A DNA stretch of 64,000 nucleotides from DASUPK01 sp963795665 (GCA_963795665.1 CAWCIP010000016.1:37841-101840), one strand, 5' to 3'; shown: positions 22,735 through 32,305, counted from the stretch's first letter. Notes: generated by a model not told the origin, from the letters alone. Numbers and translations are program-made.

Positions 22735-22781
22735 CGGCGGGCATGATCACGGCCTCCCGTACGATCTGCTGACCGACCGCC

Positions 22782-24179
22782 GTGCCCGCCGACAAGCAAG
22801 CCGACGTATTCGTTGCCTTCGGGATCTCCGGTGATCTCGCCAAGGTGATGACGTTCAACTCGCTCTACCGCCTCGAGGCCCGGGGTCTGCTCGACTGCCC
22901 GATCGTGGGCGTCGCCTTCGACGACTGGTCGGTGGACGACCTTCGCAAGCACGCCCGCAAGGCGATCGAGACCTCATCCGGGCGCAAGCCCGATCCGAAG
23001 ATCTTCAACCGGCTGGCCAAGCGGTTCTCCTACGTCCAGGGCGACTTCTCCGACGACAAGACCTACGAGCGGGTCGGAAAGGCGATCAAGGGCGCCAAGA
23101 CCCCCGTCTTCTATCTGGAGATCCCGCCGTCCCTGTTCGGGATGACGATCGGCGGTCTCTCGAAGGCTGGGTTGACGGAGAACGCTCGGGTGGTGGTCGA
23201 GAAGCCCTTCGGCCATGACCTCCAGTCGGCCCGTGATCTCGCCGCCCAGATCCACCAGTACATCCGCGAGGACCAGCTCTACCGGATCGATCACTTCCTC
23301 GGCCTGATGGGGCTCGCGGAGATCCTCTTCCTCCGCTTCGCCAACGCGATCTTCGAGCCCGTGTGGAACCGCAACAGCATCGACTGCGTGCAGATCACGA
23401 TGGCCGAGGACTTCGGCGTCTCGGATCGCGGCAGCTTCTACGACCCGGTCGGCGCCGTGCGCGACGTCGTGGTCAACCACCTGATGCAGATCGTGGCGGC
23501 CTGCGCGATGGAGCAGCCGGCCGGCCGGGACGCACGATCGCTGAAGGACGCCATGTTCGCCGTCTTCTCGGCGATGCCGAAGGCCGATCCGAAGCAGTAC
23601 GTGCGTGGGCAGTACGAGGGCTATCGGAAGATCAAGGGGGTTGCCAAGGGCTCGAGCACCGAGACGTTCGCGGCGATGCGCCTCGAGATCGATAACTGGC
23701 GCTGGAGCGGGGTGCCGTTCTTCATCCGGACAGGGAAGGAGCTCCCGGTCGAGCAGTGGGAGCTCAGGCTGATCTTCAAGGAACCGCCGCGCCTCGGGTA
23801 CGCGATGCGGGGCAGACAGATGCCGCCGTCGGACGAGCTGGTGATAAGGCTCCACCCCACAACCGGCGTCCGGCTGCTCGTCGACGCCCAGCGCAGCGAC
23901 TCCGCAGATCCAGAGCAGATCAACCTCGACATGGAGTTCGCGGAGCAGGGCGGAGAGGGGCCGACGCCCTACGAGGTGCTTCTGCACGCCGCGATGCTCG
24001 GCAACAGCACCCGCTTCACCCGCCAGGACAACATCGAGGAGACCTGGAGGATCTGCGGGCCGCTGATCGAGAAGCCGCCCAGGATCCAGCCGTACAAGCG
24101 AGGCTCGTGGGGGCCGAAGTCCGCCGACCGGCTGGTCAAGGAGTTCGGCGGCTGGCGCGACCCCTGGACCGGCTCGTGA
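22782..24179 (+). CDS. Divergent glucose-6-phosphate dehydrogenase paralogue (zwf2)
   Basis: A 465-aa Zwf-family protein, collinear with zwf1. It keeps GISGDLAK (14-21), EKPFGHD (140-146), the RIDHFLG core (168-174) and the NHL of the catalytic-base region. However, the essential LGKE is replaced by LGLM: the lysine that binds G6P is L175 and the glutamate M176, and QNH has become VNH. It may be a weak, regulatory or differently specific enzyme. The GTG start lacks a clear Shine-Dalgarno. It leads a run of genes with 4-nt overlaps (GH15, GMC and on to cydAB), so it likely works with sugar oxidation, not the core pentose phosphate operon. Confidence 0.9.
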   Translation: MPADKQADVFVAFGISGDLAKVMTFNSLYRLEARGLLDCPIVGVAFDDWSVDDLRKHARKAIETSSGRKPDPKIFNRLAKRFSYVQGDFSDDKTYERVGKAIKGAKTPVFYLEIPPSLFGMTIGGLSKAGLTENARVVVEKPFGHDLQSARDLAAQIHQYIREDQLYRIDHFLGLMGLAEILFLRFANAIFEPVWNRNSIDCVQITMAEDFGVSDRGSFYDPVGAVRDVVVNHLMQIVAACAMEQPAGRDARSLKDAMFAVFSAMPKADPKQYVRGQYEGYRKIKGVAKGSSTETFAAMRLEIDNWRWSGVPFFIRTGKELPVEQWELRLIFKEPPRLGYAMRGRQMPPSDELVIRLHPTTGVRLLVDAQRSDSADPEQINLDMEFAEQGGEGPTPYEVLLHAAMLGNSTRFTRQDNIEETWRICGPLIEKPPRIQPYKRGSWGPKSADRLVKEFGGWRDPWTGS

Positions 24180-26065
24180 GTCCGACCGACGAGAAGGTGG
24201 CCCAGAGCGCGGCGATGCCGTCGCCGTTTCCGCCGATCGCGGACTACGCCTTCCTCTCCAACTGCCACACCGGCGCCCTGGTGGCGCCGGACGGAGCGAT
24301 CGACTGGCTCTGCGTGCCGCGGTTCGACTCGCCCAGCATCTTCGGGACGCTGCTCGATCGCGAGGCCGGCTCCTTCCGCTTCGGGCCCTTTGGAATCAAC
24401 GTCCCGAGCAGCCGGATCTACGAGCCCGGCACCAACATCCTCAACACGACCTGGCACACCCCGACGGGCTGGGCCATGGTGCGCGACGCCCTGACCATCG
24501 GGCCCACCGAGCACAAGGACGAGATCACTCCCCACACGCGAGCGCCCGCGGACGAGGACGCCCACCACCTGCTCGTGAGAGTGGTGCTCTGCATGGAGGG
24601 CTCGGTCGACATGGAGCTGCTCTGCGAGCCAGACTTCGACTACGGGCGCGTGCCCGCCGACTGGACGCTGCAGGGAGACCACACCGCCGACGCGAGCGGG
24701 GCCGGGGTCAACGTGAGGCTTCGCAGCAGCATGCCGCTCGGGGCCGAGGGACAGGTGGCGCAGGCGCGGCACACGCTCCAGAAGGGAGAGCAGGCGTTCT
24801 GCTCGCTTTCCTGGGCCGAGGAACTCGCGTCGCCGGAGGACATGGATCACGCCAACGCTCGCATCAGCGAGACCGCCAACTACTGGCGCACCTGGGTCTC
24901 CAAGGCGCGGATGCCGGACCACCGCTTCCGCGAGGCGATTGCGCGCTCGGCGCTCGCGATCAAGGGACTGACGTACATGCCCACCGGCGCGACCGTGGCG
25001 GCCCTGACGACCTCGCTGCCGGAGACGCCGGGAGGAGAGCGCAACTGGGACTACCGCTTCACCTGGATCAGGGACTCGACCTTCACGCTCCAGGCCCTTC
25101 ATTACCTGAACCTGGACTGGGAGGCCAACGAGTTCATGCAGTTCATCGGCGAGCTTGAGCCGAACGACGACGGCGGGCTCCAGATCATGTACGGCATCGA
25201 TGGCCGGCGGGACCTCACCGAGACGACTCGGGATGATCTCTCGGGATACGCGGGAGCATCGCCCGTGCGGGTAGGAAATGGCGCCTTCGACCAGCGCCAG
25301 AACGACGTCTTCGGCGCCGCTCTCGACTCGATCCTGCTCCACAGCCACCGGAGCCAGCGGCTCCCCCGCGGGCTCTGGCCCGTGGTACAGGCCCAGGCGG
25401 AGGGCGCGACGAAGGTCTGGAAGAAGCCTGACCAGGGGATCTGGGAGGCGCGGGGCAAGCCCCAGCACTATGTCTCCTCCAAGCTGATGTGCTGGGTTGC
25501 GATGGACCGCGCCTCGAAGCTCGGGGAGATCCGAGGGGACTCGAAGCTCCAGGCGAAGTGGGGGGACATCGCGGAGGAGATCCGCAAGGACATCCTCGAG
25601 AACGGCGTCCAGGGCGGTGTCCTGCGCCAGCACTACGACACCGACGCGCTCGACGCCTCGACGCTGTTGGCCGCCATCTTCGGTTTCCTGCCGGGCGATG
25701 ACAAGGTGCTCCGCAAGAGCGTGCTGGCGATCGCGGACGACCTCACCGAGGACGGCTTCGTGCTCCGCTACGTCACTGGGCAGACGGACGACGGGCTGTC
25801 CGGGAAGGAGGGCAGCTTCCTGATCTGCTCCTTCTGGCTGGTCTCGGGCCTTGCGATCATCGGCGAGCACCAGCGGGCGCGGGATCTGATGGACCGGCTG
25901 CTTCGCATCTCCTCCCCGCTCGGCCTCTATGCCGAGGAGTTCGACACCAGCACGGGCCGCCACCTGGGGAATTTCCCCCAGGCCTTCTCGCACCTCGCCT
26001 TGATCGAGGCCGCGGCACGAATCATCATGAGTGAGCGTCTCAAGGAGTTCGGAGTGAACGTGTGA
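24176..26065 (+). CDS. GH15 glycoside hydrolase (glucoamylase/trehalase-like)
   Basis: A 629-aa cytoplasmic GH15 enzyme. The N-terminal beta-sandwich begins with IADYAFLSNCHTGALVAPDGAIDWLC, typical of the family. The (alpha/alpha)6 domain has ERNWDYRFTWIRDSTFTLQAL and, near the C-terminus, GLYAEEFD, the regions of the catalytic acid and base glutamates. Actinobacterial members include trehalases that release glucose from trehalose, and glucan-1,4-alpha-glucosidases; the exact substrate is not readable. GTG 24176 shares GTGA with the zwf2 stop. The product, glucose, fits the downstream epimerase and oxidoreductase. Confidence 0.9.
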   Translation: MSPTDEKVAQSAAMPSPFPPIADYAFLSNCHTGALVAPDGAIDWLCVPRFDSPSIFGTLLDREAGSFRFGPFGINVPSSRIYEPGTNILNTTWHTPTGWAMVRDALTIGPTEHKDEITPHTRAPADEDAHHLLVRVVLCMEGSVDMELLCEPDFDYGRVPADWTLQGDHTADASGAGVNVRLRSSMPLGAEGQVAQARHTLQKGEQAFCSLSWAEELASPEDMDHANARISETANYWRTWVSKARMPDHRFREAIARSALAIKGLTYMPTGATVAALTTSLPETPGGERNWDYRFTWIRDSTFTLQALHYLNLDWEANEFMQFIGELEPNDDGGLQIMYGIDGRRDLTETTRDDLSGYAGASPVRVGNGAFDQRQNDVFGAALDSILLHSHRSQRLPRGLWPVVQAQAEGATKVWKKPDQGIWEARGKPQHYVSSKLMCWVAMDRASKLGEIRGDSKLQAKWGDIAEEIRKDILENGVQGGVLRQHYDTDALDASTLLAAIFGFLPGDDKVLRKSVLAIADDLTEDGFVLRYVTGQTDDGLSGKEGSFLICSFWLVSGLAIIGEHQRARDLMDRLLRISSPLGLYAEEFDTSTGRHLGNFPQAFSHLALIEAAARIIMSERLKEFGVNV

Positions 26066-27615
26066 GCGATTACGACGTGATCGTGATCGGCAGCGGCGCC
26101 GGCGGTGGCACCCTGGTCCACCAGCTCGCGCCTTCCGGAAAGCGGATCCTGCTGCTGGAGAGAGGAGACTTCCTTCCCCGCGAGCCGCAGAACTGGCTTG
26201 CACAGGACGTCTTCGTCGACGGCCGCTACCAGTCGGAGGACACCTGGTACGACGAGGACGGCAAGGAGTTCGCGCCGCAGGTCCACTACTTCGTCGGCGG
26301 CGCGACGAAGATGTACGGTGCCGCGCTCTACCGCCTGCGAGCGGAGGACTACGGCGAGATCAAGCACGCCGACGGGGTCTCGCCCGCTTGGCCCATCTCG
26401 TACGAGGAGATGGAGCCCTTCTACACCAGGGCAGAGCAGCTGTACGAAGTGCGGGGCGCCCGAGGTGAGGACCCGACGGAGCCGCCGGCGAGCGCGCCCT
26501 ATCCGCACCCGGCCGTGTCGCACGAGCCGCGAATCCAGCAGCTGGCGGACGATCTGGCCGCCGCCGGGTACGAGCCGTTTCACGCTCCCTGCGGTGTCCT
26601 GCTCGACGAGGACAACATGCCGTACAGCCGCTGCGTGCGCTGCCAGGACTGCGACGGGTTCCCCTGCCTCGTTCACGCCAAGTCCGACGCCGAGGTGATG
26701 GCCGTGCGGCCGGCGCTCGAGCACGACAATGTCACCCTGCTCACCAACACCATCGCGCAGTCGCTGAAGACGAACGCCGACGGCACCGCGGTGACCGATG
26801 TCCTCGTCGAGCGCGACGGCCAGACCGAGACGCACAGCGCGGACATCGTCGTGGTCTCATGCGGGGCAGCCAACTCGGCCAGGCTGCTGCTCGCCTCGGC
26901 CACCGACAAGCACCCGAACGGGTTGGCAAACGGATCCGACCAGGTGGGCCGCAACTACATGTTCCACAACAGCCAGGCCGTGCTCGCCCTCTCGAAGGAG
27001 CCCAACCCGACCGTCTTCCAGAAGACACTCGGCCTCAACGACTTCTACCTGGCGGGCAAGGAGTTCGATCACCCGCTCGGCAACATCCAGATGGTCGGCA
27101 AGTCACAGGCTCCGATGTTCCGCGGGGAGAAGCCGGGAGAGACGAAGTTCGCCCCGGATTGGTCGCTTGGGACAGTCGCCGACCATGCGGTGGACTTCTG
27201 GCTCTCGACCGAGGATCTGCCGAAGCCCGAGAACCGCGTCACGCTGGCCGACGACGGGCGGGTGAAGATCGCGTACGGCTACTCGAACGAGGGGCCGAAG
27301 AAGGAGCTCTACGAGAAGCTCAAGTCGATGCTGGGCGGTATCGGCATGCACGAGGGCCACCTGCTCCCGCATCACGCGTATCTGAAGAACGAGATCCCAG
27401 TCGCCGGAGTGGCCCACCAGGCGGGCACCTGCCGCTTCGGCGCCGACCCCGCCGACTCGGTTCTGGACACGAACTGCAAGGCGCACGAGCTCGACAACCT
27501 CTACGTGGTCGACACCAGCTTCTTCCCGAGCATCGGCGCGGTGAACCCGGCGCTGACGGCGATGGCGAACGCGATCCGCGTCGGCGACCACCTGCTGGAG
27601 CGTCTCGGCGGGTAG
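26062..27615 (+). CDS. GMC-family FAD oxidoreductase with a cysteine cluster
   Basis: A 517-aa flavoprotein. VIVIGSGAGGGTLVHQLAP binds the FAD ADP moiety; GGATKMYGAALYRL is the next FAD block. The C-terminal catalytic region has AHQAGTCRFG (with the active-site His) and VDTSFFPSIGAVNPALTAMANA, as in GMC dehydrogenases. Residues 192-203 hold CVRCQDCDGFPC, four cysteines that could ligate an iron-sulfur or zinc site. The family oxidises alcohols or sugars at C1-C3; with GH15 and galM next to it, a sugar dehydrogenase passing electrons to the membrane is a fair guess. GTGA overlap with GH15. Confidence 0.88.
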   Translation: MSDYDVIVIGSGAGGGTLVHQLAPSGKRILLLERGDFLPREPQNWLAQDVFVDGRYQSEDTWYDEDGKEFAPQVHYFVGGATKMYGAALYRLRAEDYGEIKHADGVSPAWPISYEEMEPFYTRAEQLYEVRGARGEDPTEPPASAPYPHPAVSHEPRIQQLADDLAAAGYEPFHAPCGVLLDEDNMPYSRCVRCQDCDGFPCLVHAKSDAEVMAVRPALEHDNVTLLTNTIAQSLKTNADGTAVTDVLVERDGQTETHSADIVVVSCGAANSARLLLASATDKHPNGLANGSDQVGRNYMFHNSQAVLALSKEPNPTVFQKTLGLNDFYLAGKEFDHPLGNIQMVGKSQAPMFRGEKPGETKFAPDWSLGTVADHAVDFWLSTEDLPKPENRVTLADDGRVKIAYGYSNEGPKKELYEKLKSMLGGIGMHEGHLLPHHAYLKNEIPVAGVAHQAGTCRFGADPADSVLDTNCKAHELDNLYVVDTSFFPSIGAVNPALTAMANAIRVGDHLLERLGG

Positions 27616-27638
27616 GCGGGACGGGCTCGCCAGAGACC

Positions 27639-29009
27639 GTGGCGACGGATTCCCATCGAGTGGTGGTTGTGGGTGGAGGCTTCGGCGGCCTGTTCGCCGC
27701 CCGCACGCTGCGCCGAGCTCCGGTCCAGATAACGCTGGTGGACCGGATCAACCACCATCTCTTCCAGCCGCTTCTCTACCAGGTCGCGACAGGGATCCTC
27801 TCGGAGGGGGAAATCGCTCCGCCGCTGCGGGGAGTCGTGCACCGTCACCGGAACATCGAGGTCGAGCTGGCCGAGGTGAACGGCTTCGACCTGGAGGCCC
27901 GGAAGGTGACGGCGATGGGGCCCGACGGCCGGCCTCTCGAGTTCCCTTACGACAGCCTGATCGTCGCCGGCGGGGCCGGGCAGTCGTACTTCGGCCATGA
28001 CGAGTTCTCGCGCTGGGCTCCAGGAATGAAGACGATCAATGACGCTCTCGAGCTCAGGGGCAGGATCCTCGGGGCGTTCGAGATGGCCGAGCTGGAGCAG
28101 GATCCCGAGAAGCAGCAGGAATGGCTCACCTTCGTGGTGGTCGGCGGCGGTCCGACCGGAGTGGAGATCGCGGGCCAGATCGCCGAGCTGTCGAGACGCG
28201 TGCTCACGGACGACTTCCGGAGGGTCGATCCGCGCAACGCCAGGATCATCATCTGCGATGGCGGGAAGCAGGTGCTGGCGACGTTCGGCGACCGGCTCTC
28301 CGGCAAGGCGGCCAAGGGACTCGGGCACCTCGGCGTCGAGCTCCAGATGTCGAGCATCGTCACCGACGTCGACCAGACGGGAGTGGTCGTCAAGCAGGGG
28401 GACGAGGAGCGGCGGATCGGCTGCCACACCAAGGTCTGGGCGGCGGGTGTCGAAGCGTCCCCGCTCGCCCGGATGCTCGGGCAGGCGACCGGCGCGGATG
28501 TCGACCGCGCCGGGCGGGTCGCGGTTCTCCCCGATTGCACGCTGCCGGGGCATCCTGAGGTGTTCGCGATCGGCGACATGATGTCCCTCGACGGGCTGCC
28601 GGGGGTCGCGGAGGTGGCGATGCAGCAGGGCATCCACGCGTCGAGCACGATCAAGCGGCGGCTCCAGGGCAAGGAGGGGAAGCCGTTCCGCTACCGCGAC
28701 CTGGGCAGCATGGCGACCATCTCCCGTTTCCGGGCGGTGGTGAGCTTCAAGGGCATCCGGCTGTCGGGCTTCATCGGCTGGCTCGCCTGGCTCTTCGTCC
28801 ACCTGGCATTCCTCACCGGCTTCAAGAACCGTCTGGCGACCTTGCCGAGATGGGCGATCACCTTCATCGGCAACAGCCGCCCCCAGCGCACCATCACCAT
28901 GCAGCAGGTCATCGGGCGCGTCGCCATCGAGCAGGCCGGCGGCCGGCCATTCCTGATGTCGCTGGTCGAGGATGACTCGAAGTCGACGGAGAGCGAGACG
29001 ACCGAGTGA
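27639..29009 (+). CDS. ndh: Type II NADH:quinone oxidoreductase (NDH-2)
   Basis: A 456-aa monotopic flavoprotein. VVVVGGGFGGLFAARTLR binds FAD, and VVVGGGPTGVEIAGQIAEL is the second Rossmann fold for NADH. HHLFQPLLYQVATG is the NDH-2 signature and VFAIGDMM the second FAD contact near the quinone site. The C-terminal amphipathic/hydrophobic helices (SGFIGWLAWLFVHLAFLTG) anchor it to the membrane. It oxidises NADH and reduces quinone without pumping protons. GTG 27639 lies 23 bp after the GMC gene; no strong Shine-Dalgarno. Quinol would feed the bd oxidase encoded downstream. Confidence 0.92.
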   Translation: MATDSHRVVVVGGGFGGLFAARTLRRAPVQITLVDRINHHLFQPLLYQVATGILSEGEIAPPLRGVVHRHRNIEVELAEVNGFDLEARKVTAMGPDGRPLEFPYDSLIVAGGAGQSYFGHDEFSRWAPGMKTINDALELRGRILGAFEMAELEQDPEKQQEWLTFVVVGGGPTGVEIAGQIAELSRRVLTDDFRRVDPRNARIIICDGGKQVLATFGDRLSGKAAKGLGHLGVELQMSSIVTDVDQTGVVVKQGDEERRIGCHTKVWAAGVEASPLARMLGQATGADVDRAGRVAVLPDCTLPGHPEVFAIGDMMSLDGLPGVAEVAMQQGIHASSTIKRRLQGKEGKPFRYRDLGSMATISRFRAVVSFKGIRLSGFIGWLAWLFVHLAFLTGFKNRLATLPRWAITFIGNSRPQRTITMQQVIGRVAIEQAGGRPFLMSLVEDDSKSTESETTE

Positions 29010-29941
29010 TCGGCACCCGGGGAGTCGACGGATTCGAAGTGCTCACCCTCTCCTCCGAGGACGGCGAGATCGAGGCCGCGTTCGTCCCCGATGCCGGAAT
29101 GGTTGGCTGCTCCCTGCTCCATCGCGGTGAGGAGCTGCTCGGCCAGCGCGGCGGCCTGGCCCGATACGTCGCCGACCGCTCGACCATGGGCATCCCGTTG
29201 CTCCACCCCTGGGCCAACCGGGTCGCCGAGAGACGTTTCCGGGTGGCCGGACGGGAGGTCGACCTGTGGGCGCACCCCGGGCTGTACACCCTGGGTCCCA
29301 AGGGCCTGCCGATCCACGGGCTCCTCGCGGCCGCTGCAGGGTGGCGTGTCGAGCTGCACGAGGACGCGCCGGAGGGTCCCCGCCTTGTGAGCACCTTCGA
29401 CTTCGCCGCGCACGAGGACCGGATGGCCGTGTTTCCGTTTCCCCATCAGCTCCAGGTCGAGGCCGGGGTCTCGGATCAGACGCTGACCATCGCGACGACG
29501 ATCCGCGCGTCCGGCGACGTGCCGGTGCCCATCGCCTTCGGGTACCACCCCTACCTCCGGCTGCCGGGGGTGGAGCGAACTGCCTGGCTCGTCGAGATAC
29601 CGGTGAGCGAGCGGGTCGTGCTCGACTCCGAGGAGCTCCCCACCGGTGAGCTCGAGCCGGCCGATGTGGCAGCCGGTCCGCTCGGGTCGAGGACCTTCGA
29701 CGACGAGTTCGTGGCCCCGGCCGAGCCGTTCGCCCTCGAGGGAGGAGGGCGCCGGATCGAGGTGTCATTTGGCCGGGGCTACCCCTATGCACAGGTCTAC
29801 GCGCCGGACGACGACGACGTGATCGCCTTCGAGCCGATGACCGCGCCAACCAACACTCTGGTGAGCGGGCAGGACCTGAACCTGCTGGAGCCCGGTGAGA
29901 GCTATGAGGCGTCGTTCTCGATCAAGGTGACCGACGCGTGA
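29006..29941 (+). CDS. Aldose 1-epimerase-like protein
   Basis: A 311-aa beta-sandwich protein of the GalM/YeaD superfamily. The catalytic histidines appear in LPIHGLL and FGYHPYLRLPG, and the catalytic glutamate in AFEPMTAPTN. It would interconvert alpha and beta anomers of glucose or another aldose. The GTG overlaps the ndh stop by 4 nt, and its own TGA overlaps the next gene, so it sits tightly in the sugar-oxidation operon. An anomerase is useful there because GH15 enzymes release the beta anomer and dehydrogenases are anomer-specific. Confidence 0.87.
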   Translation: MIGTRGVDGFEVLTLSSEDGEIEAAFVPDAGMVGCSLLHRGEELLGQRGGLARYVADRSTMGIPLLHPWANRVAERRFRVAGREVDLWAHPGLYTLGPKGLPIHGLLAAAAGWRVELHEDAPEGPRLVSTFDFAAHEDRMAVFPFPHQLQVEAGVSDQTLTIATTIRASGDVPVPIAFGYHPYLRLPGVERTAWLVEIPVSERVVLDSEELPTGELEPADVAAGPLGSRTFDDEFVAPAEPFALEGGGRRIEVSFGRGYPYAQVYAPDDDDVIAFEPMTAPTNTLVSGQDLNLLEPGESYEASFSIKVTDA

Positions 29942-30873
29942 CGGAGCAGACCGACATCCAGGTCTCGGCCGACGAGTTCCGTCAGCTCTTCGATCGGGTC
30001 TCGAACTGGGGCCGATGGGGTGCGGATGACGAACGGGGGGCGCTCAACTATCTGACGCCGGAGCTGATCGCCGCCGCCGTCGGCCACGCGTGCGACGGGC
30101 GGACAGTGAGCCTCAGTCGGTCCCTCAATACCGAGCGCGAGCCCGACAACCCAGAGCCGGCCGATCACCACATGACCTTGCTCGGCGCTCGAGAGCATCC
30201 GGAAGGCCTCGCCTTCGCCAAGGACTACATCGGCGTCGACTACCACAACGACTCGCACAGCCACCTCGACGCCCTCTGCCACGTCTCCTACGACGACTTG
30301 CTCTACAACGGGCGGCCGGCGGACTCGGTCTCGGCCACCGGTGCCACGGTCGAAACGGTCGAGACGTTGAAGGACGGGTTGGTCGGCCGCGGTGTCCTGC
30401 TCGACGTCCCTCGGACTCGCGGGGTCAGCTGGCTGGAGCCGGGCGACAGCGTGCTGCCCGGTGACCTCTCCGAATCGGAGGACCGCCAGGGGGTGAGGGT
30501 GGAGGAGGGCGACATCCTGCTGGTCCGGACAGGGCACGCGACTCGCCTCGACGAGCTGGGGCCCTGGGACACCGCCAGCTCGAAGGCGGGCCTGCACCCG
30601 AGCTGCGTGGAGTTCCTGGCCGAGCGGAGGGTCGCGGCACTCGGCTGTGACGGGAACAGCGACACCGCCCCCAGCTTCACCGAGGGGGTCGGCTTCCCGA
30701 TCCACGTCCTCGCGCTGACCGCGATGGGTGTCCACCTGCTCGACTACCTGCAACTCGACGAGCTGGCCCGGGCCTGTGAGCAGGCGGGGCGCTGGGAATC
30801 CCTCTTCGTGGGGGCCCCATTGCGGATCGTCGGGGGCACCGGATCGCCGCTGAACCCGATCGCAATCCTTTGA
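29938..30873 (+). CDS. Cyclase family protein, kynurenine-formamidase-like
   Basis: A 311-aa metal-dependent hydrolase of the cyclase superfamily. The family metal motif HxGTHxDxPxH appears as YHNDSHSHLDALCHV, with its histidines and aspartate kept. GALNYLTPELI and GDILLVRTG are further family blocks. Characterised relatives hydrolyse N-formylkynurenine, isatin or lactone-like substrates; in a sugar-oxidising operon a lactonase role is a reasonable inference but unproved. GTGA overlap with the galM-like gene. cydA begins 37 bp downstream. Confidence 0.85.
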   Translation: MTEQTDIQVSADEFRQLFDRVSNWGRWGADDERGALNYLTPELIAAAVGHACDGRTVSLSRSLNTEREPDNPEPADHHMTLLGAREHPEGLAFAKDYIGVDYHNDSHSHLDALCHVSYDDLLYNGRPADSVSATGATVETVETLKDGLVGRGVLLDVPRTRGVSWLEPGDSVLPGDLSESEDRQGVRVEEGDILLVRTGHATRLDELGPWDTASSKAGLHPSCVEFLAERRVAALGCDGNSDTAPSFTEGVGFPIHVLALTAMGVHLLDYLQLDELARACEQAGRWESLFVGAPLRIVGGTGSPLNPIAIL

Positions 30874-30910
30874 CGGCCCGTCGCAGGAATAGGCTCTGGG
30901 GCGAGATCTG

Positions 30911-32305
30911 ATGCCGAGCCTGGTGCCTCTACTAGCGGACTCCTCGTCGAACCTGCTGGCGGCGCGTAGCCAGATGGGCTTCACCCTCGGCTTCCACATC
31001 GTGCTGGCCTGCTTCGGCGTCGCCTTCCCCGCGATGATGCTGATCGCCGAGTGGCGGGGGCGGAAGAGGAACGACGAGGCGGCGCTCCGGCTGGCGCGCA
31101 ACTGGTCGAAGGCAGTGGCTGTGATGTTCGCGGTGGGCGCGGTCACCGGCACTGTCCTCTCCTTCGAGTTCGGGCTGCTCTGGCCGCGGTTCATGGACCG
31201 CTTCGGCGACGCTTTCGGCATCGCCTTCGCGATCGAGGGGATCTTCTTCTTCCTCGAGGCGATCTTCATCGCGATCTACATCTACGGCTGGGACCGCCTC
31301 TCGCCGCGCGCCCATATGTGGGCGGCGGTACCGATCGTGATCTCGGGGGTCGGCGGCGCCTTCTCGGTGATCGCGGCCAACTCCTGGATGAACCAGCCAC
31401 AGGGCTTCACCCTCGACAGCGCCGGCAAGGTCACGGACGTCCAGCCGCTACAGGTTCTGACCAACTCGGCCGCCGGCTACGAGTTCGCGCACATGTTCCT
31501 GGCGGCGTACATGGTCACCGGCTTCCTGCTCGCCTCCGTCTACGCCGTCGGCATGCTGCGAGGCAAACGCGACCGCTACCACCGGCTGGGCGTGATCATC
31601 CCCCTGACGGTCGCGGCCATCGCCACCCCCTTCCAGTTCCTGGTCGGCGACACCGCCGCCCGCGCCATCGCCAACGACCAGCCGGCCAAGTTCGCCGGGA
31701 TGGAGTGCATCTACAAGGGCGGCCCGGACCAGACCGAGTACCTCGGTGGCCGCTGCGTGGACGGCAAGGTCAAGGGCGGGATCGGGATCCCGGGACTCGA
31801 TTCGTACCTGGTCGGGTTCAGCAAGAACACCGACGTCACCGGCCTCAATCAGATCCCCGCCAACGAGCAGCCCCCGGCCCTGACGATGCTCCACCTCTCC
31901 TTCGACACCATGGTGGGCGTCGCGAGCCTGCTGATCCTGCTCGCCGCCTGGTACGCGGTCGTCTGGTTCCGGAAGAAGGACCTGCCTCAGACGAAGTGGT
32001 TCCTCCGGGCTGTCGCGATCTCGGGGGTCGCCACGGTGGTGGCGCTGGAGTGCGGCTGGATCGTCACCGAGGTGGGCCGCCAGCCCTGGATCGTGAACGG
32101 CTACATGCGCACCTCCCAGGCCGTGACCCCCGCGCAGGGGATCTGGTGGGTGTTCGGCATCACGATGGCGATCTATGCCGCCCTCGGGGTGATCGCCTTC
32201 GTCGTCCTGCGCGGGCTCTCGCGTCGCTGGCAGGCAGGCCAGGGCGAGGGTGAGCTTCCCTACAGCCCGCCGCCTGAGACCCCGCCGACCGAGGCTTCGG
32301 CATGA
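30911..32305 (+). CDS. cydA: Cytochrome bd quinol oxidase subunit I
   Basis: A 464-aa integral membrane protein with about nine helices. GFHIVLACFGV carries the heme b595 ligand H29, AGYEFAHMFLAAYM the heme b558 His (H194), and GRQPW in the last third is the signature of the family. The quinol-binding Q-loop between helices six and seven is short, as in actinobacterial and Geobacillus enzymes. It oxidises quinol and reduces oxygen with high affinity. ATG 30911 is preceded by a weak GGGGCGAG; TAGGCT about 20 nt upstream may add a promoter inside the operon. The stop overlaps the cydB start (ATGA). Confidence 0.94.
   Translation: MPSLVPLLADSSSNLLAARSQMGFTLGFHIVLACFGVAFPAMMLIAEWRGRKRNDEAALRLARNWSKAVAVMFAVGAVTGTVLSFEFGLLWPRFMDRFGDAFGIAFAIEGIFFFLEAIFIAIYIYGWDRLSPRAHMWAAVPIVISGVGGAFSVIAANSWMNQPQGFTLDSAGKVTDVQPLQVLTNSAAGYEFAHMFLAAYMVTGFLLASVYAVGMLRGKRDRYHRLGVIIPLTVAAIATPFQFLVGDTAARAIANDQPAKFAGMECIYKGGPDQTEYLGGRCVDGKVKGGIGIPGLDSYLVGFSKNTDVTGLNQIPANEQPPALTMLHLSFDTMVGVASLLILLAAWYAVVWFRKKDLPQTKWFLRAVAISGVATVVALECGWIVTEVGRQPWIVNGYMRTSQAVTPAQGIWWVFGITMAIYAALGVIAFVVLRGLSRRWQAGQGEGELPYSPPPETPPTEASA

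Noticed and set aside
23969..26203. 744-codon open frame on the minus strand opposite zwf2/GH15/GMC
   Set aside because: Same reasoning: it spans three genes with intact catalytic motifs on the other strand and has no motif of its own.
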